This document shows positions 51,598 to 59,214 of a stretch of 64,000 nucleotides of DNA, piece by piece (position 1 is the first letter of the stretch; each line of letters begins with the position of its first letter). A program made the translations under genes and the position numbers. The notes under the pieces are model-generated. The model saw only the letters and a program-made list of their open reading frames with translations, did no database searches and was not told where the DNA came from. Where the stretch lies: the NCBI GenBank assembly GCA_965212125.1, contig OZ243045.1, positions 930,001 to 994,000 of the forward strand. Direction: 5' to 3'. Origin of the DNA: CAYRJD01 sp965212125. Lineage in GTDB: Bacteria > Actinomycetota > Acidimicrobiia > Acidimicrobiales > Poriferisodalaceae.

Positions 51598-51641
51598 AAA
51601 CCCAGCTAATCGCTGGCATAAACCCAGCTAATCGCCGACAC
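51598..51641. repeat. 22-bp duplication upstream of DUF3040
   Basis: Two 22-bp units (51598-51619, 51620-51641) that share AAACCCAGCTAATCGC exactly, upstream of the DUF3040 start. The longest junction unit seen. Confidence 0.9.
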
Positions 51642-51657
51642 AGTTTCCGGCTGTGTC
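51637..51657 (-). terminator. Hairpin downstream of dinB
   Basis: GACACAG, seven bases, CTGTGTC: a 7-bp inverted repeat 58 bases past the dinB stop and upstream of DUF3040. No T run follows, so an intrinsic terminator is not certain. Confidence 0.4.
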
Positions 51658-51714
51658 TTCCCTAGTGTAGGTCGGGCGCAGGCAGTTGTCACTCCGCGCG
51701 ACCAGATCTCGCCT

Positions 51715-53136
51715 CTAGATCTCACGCGGTGTAACGGGACGGTCACCAATACCGGAGTTAAAACCAAGCCCAATGGCGGCACCGCCGAAGCGTTCCCGAA
51801 TGTCGTCCACGGCGGCAGCCAGCCGCTGCTCAGCCGCTAGCCGCTGCTCAACTGTCAGCACGGCATCGTTTTGCGATGCTGAATCTGCTTGCTGCGTGTC
51901 GGGTGGCTGGCTGTCCGGACTGTCCCCCAAGTCCAACATCAACTGATAAGGCCTGACAGAACTATCGCCGCTGTCGCCGGTGTGCTCAACGCTGGGTTCT
52001 AGGTGAGCAACCGATACGCCGATTAGTCGCACGCCTTTCGCCGTGTCTCGCTCGTTTAGCTCCGCTAGCAGCTGCTTCAGCAAAACCATCGCTACATCCG
52101 CTATGCGCACGGCAGTATCAACGCTGGCCGCGGTGCTGGGCAGCGTTGTTTCACGCGTCTTTAGCGTGAAATCGGCCAGCTTCACTTTTAGCTGCACTAG
52201 CCGCCCCGCTACTCCGGCTCGCCGCAGACGCCATGCCACCGAATCTGACAGCTGCGTGATCTTGCTGCGCATTACCGCCACGTCGGTTACATCGGTGGCA
52301 AACGTTTCCTCATGACCTAGCGATTTAGCGCCCCGGCTGATCTGGATCGGTCGCTCGTCAATCCCTTGCGCCAACTGCGTCAGATGTTCGCCGCGCGCAA
52401 CGCCAAATACCTCCGTCAAAGCGGCAGGCGGTATGGCAGCCAGGTCGCCAATGGTTGCGACGCCCATTTCCACCAAGCGCTTCTCAGTCACCCGACCCAC
52501 ACCCCACAGCGCCTTGACGGGCAGAGAATGCAGAAACTGCAACTGCTGCGAAACGGGCACGGCGCAAACGCCCAACCCTGGTTGCGTGCCTTGCTGTGAA
52601 GCTTGGGGCTTGGCAGCCACCGAAGCCATCTTGGCGAGCGTTTTGTTAGAAGCGACTCCGATCGAACAATCAAGTTGTGTAGCCGCGTGAACGGCTGAGC
52701 GGATTCCCCAGGCGATCTGTTCGGAGGTGCCGAACAATGCGTGGGCACCACTGATATCTAAGAACGCCTCGTCCAGCGACACCATCTCAACTAGCGGCGT
52801 GAAAGATTCAAAAACCTTACGAATGGTGCGCGTGGCCGCCGCGTAGAGCCCTGCGGTTGGCGACACGAAAACCGCATTGGGGCACAGCCGTCGCGCCTGG
52901 CCCACCGGCATGGCCGCATGCACCCCGAACGCTCGTGCCTCATAACTGGCGGACGCCACAACGCCTCGGCGGCCGCTACCGCCCACGATGACCGCTCGCC
53001 CGATCAGTGAGGGATCTTCTAGTCGCTCCGCCTCGGCAAAAAATGCGTCCATATCCACGTGCAGGATTGGAAGCTCCGCGGGGTTGCTGGGGCTAGCGGA
53101 ACCGCTGGGGCTAGCGGGGCTATGACAGGCGCTCAA
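51715..53136 (-). CDS. dinB: DNA polymerase IV (Y-family)
   Basis: About 473 residues. Catalytic acids are DMD (HVDMDAFFAE) and SLDEAFLDISG. Little-finger region and a C-terminal tail rich in Asp/Ser/Gln follow. Translesion polymerase. I place the start at TTG 53136, just inside the 3' end of the Nudix gene; further upstream in-frame starts would lie entirely inside that gene. A Ser/Ala/Pro repeat (SPASPSGSASPSNP) precedes the palm domain. Confidence 0.92.
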   Translation of the reverse strand: MSACHSPASPSGSASPSNPAELPILHVDMDAFFAEAERLEDPSLIGRAVIVGGSGRRGVVASASYEARAFGVHAAMPVGQARRLCPNAVFVSPTAGLYAAATRTIRKVFESFTPLVEMVSLDEAFLDISGAHALFGTSEQIAWGIRSAVHAATQLDCSIGVASNKTLAKMASVAAKPQASQQGTQPGLGVCAVPVSQQLQFLHSLPVKALWGVGRVTEKRLVEMGVATIGDLAAIPPAALTEVFGVARGEHLTQLAQGIDERPIQISRGAKSLGHEETFATDVTDVAVMRSKITQLSDSVAWRLRRAGVAGRLVQLKVKLADFTLKTRETTLPSTAASVDTAVRIADVAMVLLKQLLAELNERDTAKGVRLIGVSVAHLEPSVEHTGDSGDSSVRPYQLMLDLGDSPDSQPPDTQQADSASQNDAVLTVEQRLAAEQRLAAAVDDIRERFGGAAIGLGFNSGIGDRPVTPREI

Positions 53137-53683
53137 TTTGCAAACCAGCCTGGCTGGTGCCACGGACCAAATATCCAAACTGTGGGCATGCGTCAGCGCT
53201 GCTGACTGACCCAGCGCGGCTGGCCGACGCCGGGCTCTGGTGAGCATCGCTCAAATGCCCGCCCGCCGCAGAGCGCTCGTCTAGGTACCCCTGCAACGGC
53301 TCCACAAACCAGCGCTGCTGGCCCTCAACCAGGTCAGTAAATTCGCGGCTGGTTACCCAGCGGGCATCAAACACGATTCCGTCTGGATCATCAATCGTCA
53401 GCTCGCCCTCATGAGCTTGGCTGAGGTAGGCCTCAACCGTAAGCGTCCACTCCATGTCCGGCGCCTCCGCAACCACGGTGTAAACGGGGCCGTGCCAAGC
53501 AGTCACGATCAGGCCGGTTTCCTCGGTGACCTCGCGCGTCAGGCCTTCCAGCATGGTTTCGCCTGGGTCGATCACACCGCCGGGCGTGGTCCAATCGGTT
53601 TTTCCGTTGCGGCGCCGATTGTGAACCATCAGCAGAGAATCACCCGACGTGATAATCCCCCCTCCGACCGCCCATTCGCGCAT
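53120..53683 (-). CDS. Nudix hydrolase
   Basis: 187 residues. Nudix box at 35-57: GGVIDPGETMLEGLTREVTEETGL, matching G-x5-E-x7-REU-x-EE-x-GU. A 60-residue Ser/Ala-rich C-terminal extension follows. Substrate unknown; its 17-base overlap with dinB suggests a role in nucleotide quality control or repair. ATG at 53683. Confidence 0.92.
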   Translation of the reverse strand: MREWAVGGGIITSGDSLLMVHNRRRNGKTDWTTPGGVIDPGETMLEGLTREVTEETGLIVTAWHGPVYTVVAEAPDMEWTLTVEAYLSQAHEGELTIDDPDGIVFDARWVTSREFTDLVEGQQRWFVEPLQGYLDERSAAGGHLSDAHQSPASASRAGSVSSADACPQFGYLVRGTSQAGLQIERLS

Positions 53684-53761
53684 AACTCAAATTCTGCCAT
53701 CGCAGCTACCACCGCACGCACATATCTAGGCTCCTAGCACCGCTGAGGTATCTAGGCTGAA

Positions 53762-54091
53762 GTGGTGGCATCACACGACGACGGCGGCAGCGACGAACAG
53801 CCGGACATAGCTCTGCGGCCTTTCGCCGCACCCACAACGTTGCCCTCGGTGCTGGCGCGCGGTGTTGCATTCGCCGCTGTACTAGTAGCGTCGCTTTGTG
53901 GTGGGCTCATTGGTTCGTCGGTTGTTGACTTGCAATGCACCCAACAGTGCACTTGGGGTCAGCTCTCTGGCGCGGTTGCGGGTTCGCTGTTTGGCGCTGT
54001 GGGTGTAGCTCTAATAGCGGTTTTGGTTCTGCGTTCCAGAGGTGAATGGGCCGCCGAGGCCGCCTCACGACCGAAAGAACACGCAAGGTAG
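53762..54091 (+). CDS. Small two-helix membrane protein
   Basis: 109 residues, two hydrophobic helices (about 30-56 and 70-95) with a short loop containing two cysteines (DLQCTQQCTWG). GTG at 53762 followed by a second GTG. It ends 26 bases before the response regulator and may be in its operon. Family unknown. Confidence 0.65.
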   Translation: MVASHDDGGSDEQPDIALRPFAAPTTLPSVLARGVAFAAVLVASLCGGLIGSSVVDLQCTQQCTWGQLSGAVAGSLFGAVGVALIAVLVLRSRGEWAAEAASRPKEHAR

Positions 54092-54117
54092 AGAACCATC
54101 ATGAAGCCAACCAAACC

Positions 54118-54801
54118 ATGAGCCTCAAGATTCTCGCCATAGAAGACGACCAACGCATCCGCTCGGCTCTGCGGCTGGCGCTGGCCGACGAAGGCTGGCA
54201 GGTGGAAGACACCGAGTCGGGCGAAGAGGCCCTACAGATACTCAGCCAATCTGAGCCGGATGTGATTTTGGTAGATCTCACTTTGCCGGGGATGGACGGC
54301 TTTGAGGTGTGTCGCTACATCAGGCGAACCAGCGTCGTTCCCATCATCATCGTGACCGCCCGCAACAACACCCACGATGTGGTTGGCGGGCTTGAAGCTG
54401 GCGCCGACGATTATTTGAGCAAGCCCTTTGCCGCTAAGGAGCTCTCCGCTCGCATCCGCGCCTTGTTGCGCCGCAGCCGCCCCGTTGACGGCAACGGCAG
54501 CGCCCCGATAGTCATAGAGGATCTTTCAATCAACCCAGCTGAGGGTGTTACTCAGCGAGGCAATAAAGAGATACCTCTAACCAAAACAGAATTTTTGTTG
54601 CTGTGTGAGCTTGCGCAAAACCTTGGCAAGGTGGTGAGCCGCGAGCACCTATTAGAAAAGGTGTGGGAGCTTGACGTGATGGGCGATGAGCGGATCGTTG
54701 ACGTACACGTCCGACGACTGCGCATGAAATTAGAAGACAATCCCGCCCAGCCACGCTTTGTCACCACCGTTCGCGGATTTGGTTACAAGCTGAACCCCTA
54801 A
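54118..54801 (+). CDS. OmpR/PhoB-type response regulator (MtrA-like)
   Basis: 227 residues. Receiver with acid pocket EDD (9-11), phosphorylated Asp53 (VDLTLPGMDG), and Lys102 (SKPF); winged-helix DNA-binding domain from about 130 with VDVHVRRLRMKLE. Followed by its kinase and a GerMN lipoprotein, the mtrA-mtrB-lpqB order of actinobacteria. I chose ATG 54118; earlier starts would extend into the preceding gene. Whether it is the true MtrA orthologue needs phylogeny. Confidence 0.93.
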   Translation: MSLKILAIEDDQRIRSALRLALADEGWQVEDTESGEEALQILSQSEPDVILVDLTLPGMDGFEVCRYIRRTSVVPIIIVTARNNTHDVVGGLEAGADDYLSKPFAAKELSARIRALLRRSRPVDGNGSAPIVIEDLSINPAEGVTQRGNKEIPLTKTEFLLLCELAQNLGKVVSREHLLEKVWELDVMGDERIVDVHVRRLRMKLEDNPAQPRFVTTVRGFGYKLNP

Positions 54802-54804
54802 CCA

Positions 54805-54832
54805 AGTGCCGCAAGCCCAGTGTCGCAAGCTC
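54805..54832. repeat. 14-bp duplication carrying the kinase GTG
   Basis: AGTGCCGCAAGCCC (54805-54818) and AGTGTCGCAAGCTC (54819-54832). The second GTG starts the kinase; the first opens a 10-codon frame that ends at 54838 inside the kinase gene. Confidence 0.85.
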
Positions 54833-56337
54833 GTCTGAGCCATTCAAGACGCCGTCGCTCTTTCACACGCCGGCGGCGCGCGCAGCAATGGTTACGGAGG
54901 CAGCCACTACGCGCCCGCATCATTGCGCTGTTTACCGTCGGTGCCGCCATAGCTGCGCTAACGCTGATAGTGCTCACGTACAGCTTGACCCGTGGTTCGC
55001 TCGTTGATCATCGCCAGGAATCTTCGCGTGAACAGTTTTTTGCTAACGCACGTCAGGTTCAGGCTTCGTTGCGTTCTGAGAATCCTGACTTCAGTGTGCT
55101 GTTGGAGTCGCTGCCTAGCTTGGCTGGCAGTCGGTCGATTATGTGGACCGGTCAAAATACCTGGCGCTCCCCTTCGCTGACGCCCGACGCCTTGCCCGAG
55201 ACTTTGGTGCAGACAGTCATTAGCTCTGACAGCACTCCTGGCACTGCTTTCAACATGGTCTATCGCCAAGACGACGTGGCGTTGTTGGCGCTCGGGCTGC
55301 GCCTGCAACCCGATGAGGTCTCCTCGCTCAGTAATGCCGCTTACTTTGAGGTTGTTCCGCTAACCGAGATAGAAAACACCTTGGCCAGCTTGCGCACCAT
55401 CTTGCTAATCGGAACGACCCTCACCATCATCATGGCTGGTGGCATAGGCGTGTTTGCTAGCCACCGTGTGCTTCGTCCGCTGACAGATATCTCAACTGCC
55501 GCCACTTCAATAGCGGAAGGGAATCTGCGGACGCGCGTCTCGCTTAGCGAGGACCCTGATCTTGCGAAGATCGCGCGGTCGTTCAATGAGATGGCGGTCA
55601 GCATGGAGCAGCGCATTGCGCGTGATGCGCGCTTTTCTTCTGATGTGAGCCACGAGCTGCGCTCGCCGTTGCAGACCCTGCGATCTTCAATGGAAGTTCT
55701 AATGCGGCGGCGCCATGAGTTGTCCGAAAATTCGGCTGCCGCCCTTGATCTGCTCGCCGGTGACGTTGACCGCTTTGAACAGCTTGTAAAAGACTTGTTG
55801 GATATCGCCCAAGTTGACGAAGGCGAAAACGGCTTGCCGCTAACACCTGTGAACATGGCGCGGCTCGTGCGGCACAGCGTTGAGGCGTTTGACAAGGGGC
55901 ACATTCAAAACCTGTCGCTAACCGTGACGCCGGACGCGGACAAGGCCTTGCTGGTAGGCGACAAGCGTCGGTTGGCTCAGATATTGGACAACCTGTTGCG
56001 CAATGCCGAAAAGTACGGCGAAGGTGTCATCCAAGTTGAGATGTCGTTGACAGACAACGACGACGCAGGTAAATCGCACATTTTGATAGCGGTGCAAGAC
56101 AACGGCCCAGGGGTGACACCGGCTGAGCGCGACATCGTGTTTGAGCGATTCACGCGTGGTGCCCTAGCCAGAAAACGTGCAGCTGGTGGTGGAGCGGGGC
56201 TTGGGCTAGCGCTGGTTTATGAACACACGCGCCTGCACGGAGGCACTACCTACATTGAGAACAAACCCGACGGGTCGCGTGGGGCTCGCTTCGTGGTGCA
56301 GTTGCCGCTGGACAGTCGCACAAGTGCTAATGCGTAG
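54820..56337 (+). CDS. Sensor histidine kinase (MtrB-like)
   Basis: 505 residues. Basic N-terminus, TM1 at 32-56, an extracellular sensor of about 135 residues, TM2 at 192-214, HAMP 215-268, HisKA with phospho-His278 (SHELRSPLQ), ATPase N-box LDNLLRNAEKYG, and G boxes DNGPGV and GGGAGLGLAL. Start is GTG at 54820. Partner of the preceding regulator. Confidence 0.93.
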   Translation: MSQARLSHSRRRRSFTRRRRAQQWLRRQPLRARIIALFTVGAAIAALTLIVLTYSLTRGSLVDHRQESSREQFFANARQVQASLRSENPDFSVLLESLPSLAGSRSIMWTGQNTWRSPSLTPDALPETLVQTVISSDSTPGTAFNMVYRQDDVALLALGLRLQPDEVSSLSNAAYFEVVPLTEIENTLASLRTILLIGTTLTIIMAGGIGVFASHRVLRPLTDISTAATSIAEGNLRTRVSLSEDPDLAKIARSFNEMAVSMEQRIARDARFSSDVSHELRSPLQTLRSSMEVLMRRRHELSENSAAALDLLAGDVDRFEQLVKDLLDIAQVDEGENGLPLTPVNMARLVRHSVEAFDKGHIQNLSLTVTPDADKALLVGDKRRLAQILDNLLRNAEKYGEGVIQVEMSLTDNDDAGKSHILIAVQDNGPGVTPAERDIVFERFTRGALARKRAAGGGAGLGLALVYEHTRLHGGTTYIENKPDGSRGARFVVQLPLDSRTSANA

Positions 56338-57040
56338 CCGCGCCAGGCTCGGCGAGCGCACCGGGTTCGGTGAGCGCGTCGGGTTCGGTGAGCGCACCAG
56401 GCTCGGGCTGGCGGTGGCGGGCGCACTCGCTTTCGGCGCGGCTTTTGGAATCAGCGCTTGCGCGGTTTCGGTTGATGCCGCACCCAATCAGATTTCAGTT
56501 CCGAGCGATGTTTTCCCATCGGATTCAGACTCAGACGATTCGTTTGCTACCGATGAGACGCCTCTCAACTCAACAAGCCATCCGGTTTTCTTCATCAGAG
56601 ACGGCGAGCTAGTTGAAACGCTGCGCGACCTGCCAGCGCCGGTGTTTTTGGAAGGGCCTCTCAACAATCTGCTGGCCGGGCCAAGCGATGTTGAGGCATC
56701 CGAAGGTCTTGAGTCGGCCATTCCTGTGGGCACGTCTTTGGTTGATGTCCAGCTGTTGCGCGACAACACCATTGCGCTGCATCTGAATGAGGTCTTTTTT
56801 GAAGTGCAAGGCGAGCAGCGCATCCGGGCGATCGCGCAGTTTGTGTTCACGGCTTCGGCGCTGGCCGATAACACTCAAGGCGTGCTGTTTTATTCTCAAG
56901 GACGAGCGCAGTTTTTGCCGGACGGCACGGGCACCATCGCGCAAGCCAGCTTGGAGGGGCTGAACCAGCCGCGGGCATTGCGTCTAGTGGATTTTGCGAA
57001 CCTTGTGCCAGGTGAGGCCCAAGACCAAGAGGACCAATAG
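56330..57040 (+). CDS. GerMN-domain lipoprotein (LpqB-like, short)
   Basis: 236 residues. Signal peptide with lipobox FGISAC, lipidated Cys44; the pre-hydrophobic segment is lengthened by three 18-bp repeats (GERTGF/GERVGF/GERTRL). The rest is one GerMN domain (NNLLAGPSDVEASEG, ALHLNEVF). LpqB has two GerMN domains plus a propeller and is about 580 residues, so this is much shorter. It follows the two-component genes and probably modulates the kinase. ATG 56330 overlaps the kinase end. Confidence 0.85.
   Translation: MRSRARLGERTGFGERVGFGERTRLGLAVAGALAFGAAFGISACAVSVDAAPNQISVPSDVFPSDSDSDDSFATDETPLNSTSHPVFFIRDGELVETLRDLPAPVFLEGPLNNLLAGPSDVEASEGLESAIPVGTSLVDVQLLRDNTIALHLNEVFFEVQGEQRIRAIAQFVFTASALADNTQGVLFYSQGRAQFLPDGTGTIAQASLEGLNQPRALRLVDFANLVPGEAQDQEDQ
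56351..56404. repeat. Three 18-bp units in a signal peptide
   Basis: Units 56351-56368, 56369-56386 and 56387-56404 extend the N-region of the signal peptide with Gly/Glu/Arg repeats. Confidence 0.9.
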
Positions 57041-57075
57041 AGCACCCGATATCCGCTTGTATTGTCTAGACCCTG

Positions 57076-57135
57076 CCTACAGAAACATTGCCTACAGAAA
57101 CATTGCCTACCGAAACATTGCCTACCGAAACATTG
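57076..57135. repeat. Four 15-bp units, each ending in TTG, at the nucleoside hydrolase start
   Basis: CCTACAGAAACATTG twice and CCTACCGAAACATTG twice (57076-57135). All four TTG are in the frame of the gene, giving four equivalent possible starts (57088, 57103, 57118, 57133). Confidence 0.95.
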
Positions 57136-58074
57136 CAGCCGCCAACCGACCCACCCAAAATCATTTTGGACTGCGACCCAGGCCACGATGACGCAGTAGC
57201 GCTGCTGCTGGCTGCCCGCCACACCGAGATTTTGGGAGTCACCACGGTGTCGGGCAATGCGCCGCTCGCCAACACCACCGCCAACGCATTGCTGATCTCT
57301 CAGTTGGCGGAAATTGACGTAGCGGTATTTGCTGGAGCTGGCAAGCCGCTGGCGGTTGAACCAGCCCACGCGGGCCATGTCCATGGCGACACCGGGCTAG
57401 ATGGCCCCGCCCGGCCAGCGGTTACGCGTGAGCCAGAAACGCAAGGCGCAGTTGAGTTCATCATCGACACAGTGCGCGCAGTTGATGACGTGTGGCTGGT
57501 TCCGATCGGGCCGTTGACAAACATCGCCCTAGCGCTGCAGCAGGCTCCTGACATTGCTGACCGGGTGGCGGGCGTGTCGCTAATGGGCGGCAGCACAACG
57601 GTCGGCAACGTCACCGCAGTGTCTGAGTTCAACTTTTGGGCTGACCCGCACGCAGCGGCACAGGTGCTCGCCAGCGGCATCGGCCCGATACGCATGGCGG
57701 GGCTCAACCTGACCCATCAGTTTCGCTTCGGCCCTGCCGCGGTTGAGCAGCTGCGCAGCGGTGAGGCGCGCACGGTAAGCGCGTTCGTGGCGGACTTGTT
57801 TGAGTTCTACCTAGCCACGAACCAGCACCATGCCGGCGAAGATGAGGCTCCACTGCATGACCCCTGTGCGGTGTTGGCGATAACTCATCCGCAACTGTTT
57901 GAGTTTGTGAGCGGGCATGTCAGCGTGGCGACCGACGATGCGCTGACGCGCGGAATGAGCGTTTGGGACCAACGCCCGCTGCCCGACAACCCGCCCAACT
58001 GCGAAATTGCGGTGAGCATTGACCACGCGGCCGGCATGGGTGTGGTGTTAGATGCGGTTGGCAGCTACGCATGA
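57088..58074 (+). CDS. Ribonucleoside hydrolase (inosine-uridine type)
   Basis: Up to 328 residues. The family calcium-binding motif DCDPGHDDA lies near residue 29, and LMGGSTTVGN and NFWADPHAA follow. Cleaves nucleosides to base and ribose; base preference unknown. No ATG exists before the domain; translation starts at one of four TTG codons in the 15-bp repeat, so the true N-terminus is uncertain by up to 15 residues. Confidence 0.92.
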   Translation: MPTETLPTETLPTETLQPPTDPPKIILDCDPGHDDAVALLLAARHTEILGVTTVSGNAPLANTTANALLISQLAEIDVAVFAGAGKPLAVEPAHAGHVHGDTGLDGPARPAVTREPETQGAVEFIIDTVRAVDDVWLVPIGPLTNIALALQQAPDIADRVAGVSLMGGSTTVGNVTAVSEFNFWADPHAAAQVLASGIGPIRMAGLNLTHQFRFGPAAVEQLRSGEARTVSAFVADLFEFYLATNQHHAGEDEAPLHDPCAVLAITHPQLFEFVSGHVSVATDDALTRGMSVWDQRPLPDNPPNCEIAVSIDHAAGMGVVLDAVGSYA

Positions 58075-58079
58075 ACTCG

Positions 58080-58107
58080 CGACACAGCCCCTACGACACA
58101 GCCCCCC
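58080..58107. repeat. 14-bp duplication before the oxygenase gene
   Basis: CGACACAGCCCCTA (58080-58093) and CGACACAGCCCCCC (58094-58107), in the 49-base gap. Confidence 0.85.
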
Positions 58108-58123
58108 GCTGGATAGGCATCTG

Positions 58124-59182
58124 ATGGAAATTCTTGACGTTGACCTGCTGGCTTTTGAAAGCGGCAGCCAAGCACAACGCAACGCCGCGACCGACGGTGT
58201 CATGCGCAGTCTGACGACTGGTTTTGTCTATGCCCGCAGCGATCTACCCGAGCAACTGCTAGACGAAACCTATGAGATTCTGGCTCGCTTCTTTGCGCTG
58301 GATGCCGACACCAAGGCCAACTACAACGACCCCGCTGCGCAGGGCGCGCGTGGCTACACCGGTTTGCTGGTGGAGACCGCTGCGATCTCTGATACTCCTG
58401 ATTGGAAGGAGATGCTCAACTGGGGTGAGCAGCTGCCACCCGGGCACCCGTTAGCCAAGAGCTATCCCGGCCGCTATCTGCCTGCGATCTTGCCACGCGA
58501 CGAAGACACGGGCATTGCTGGTTCCGCCGAGGTGCTATCTGAGTTTCACAGGCTGTTGGTGCAGTTGCAGACCAGATTTTTGCGCCTTATCGCGGTCGGC
58601 ATTGGCGCTCACGAAAACTACTTCGATGCGATGGTTCATCAGGGTTCTCATCTGACCAGAGCCATTCGTTATCCGCCGATGGCGCAAGCGCCCCAAAGCG
58701 ACGGCGGCGAGGGCACCCCACATCGCTGGGCTGAGGAGCATGGCGACATCAACCTGATTACCGCTCTGCCGCGTGCCACCGCCAAGGGGTTGCAGGTGCT
58801 TGTCGGATCGGAGGTGTCCACGGATTCCGGTGAGTCGGACGGGGGCGGCAAAACCGCTGGCCGGGTCGGCGGACATTGGGTTGATGCGGCTCCCCCACCT
58901 GGCTATGCGATTATCAACACCGGCATTTTGCTAGAGCACGTAACTAACGGGTTGATTCCGGTTGGCTGGCATCGGGTTGTTGCCGATGAAAAGCAAACCG
59001 AAGATCGGCTAAGCGTGGTGCAGTTTTGTCATCCCACTCCTGGAACTATTTTGGCGCCGGTGCCTTCCACGATCACAGCCGATCGACCCTGCCGCTTCTC
59101 AGCGATAAGCGCAGAAGATCGGTTGCTGCAAGTTCTCTGGGAAATAAACATGCTCGACGACGCCCGCCGCCTTGACGACTAG
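58124..59182 (+). CDS. 2-oxoglutarate/Fe(II) oxygenase, IPNS-like
   Basis: 352 residues. Iron ligands His206-x-Asp208 (EEHGDINL) and His283 (GWHRVV), and the 2-oxoglutarate-binding Arg295/Ser297 (DRLSVV) are all present. N-terminal DIOX_N-like region from about residue 5. A loop near 235-250 is Gly/Asp/Ser-rich. Substrate unknown. I chose ATG 58124 (EILDVDLLAF is the typical family start); earlier starts would run through the repeat. Confidence 0.88.
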   Translation: MEILDVDLLAFESGSQAQRNAATDGVMRSLTTGFVYARSDLPEQLLDETYEILARFFALDADTKANYNDPAAQGARGYTGLLVETAAISDTPDWKEMLNWGEQLPPGHPLAKSYPGRYLPAILPRDEDTGIAGSAEVLSEFHRLLVQLQTRFLRLIAVGIGAHENYFDAMVHQGSHLTRAIRYPPMAQAPQSDGGEGTPHRWAEEHGDINLITALPRATAKGLQVLVGSEVSTDSGESDGGGKTAGRVGGHWVDAAPPPGYAIINTGILLEHVTNGLIPVGWHRVVADEKQTEDRLSVVQFCHPTPGTILAPVPSTITADRPCRFSAISAEDRLLQVLWEINMLDDARRLDD

Positions 59183-59214
59183 GACTCGGCAACTAGAACT
59201 TGACGGCTAGGACT
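59179..59214. repeat. 14-bp units bearing the stop codons of two convergent genes
   Basis: CTAGGACT at 59179, CTAGAACT at 59193 and CTAGGACT at 59207, exactly 14 apart. The first copy holds the TAG of the oxygenase gene; the third, on the other strand, holds the TAG of the reductase gene. Confidence 0.85.
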
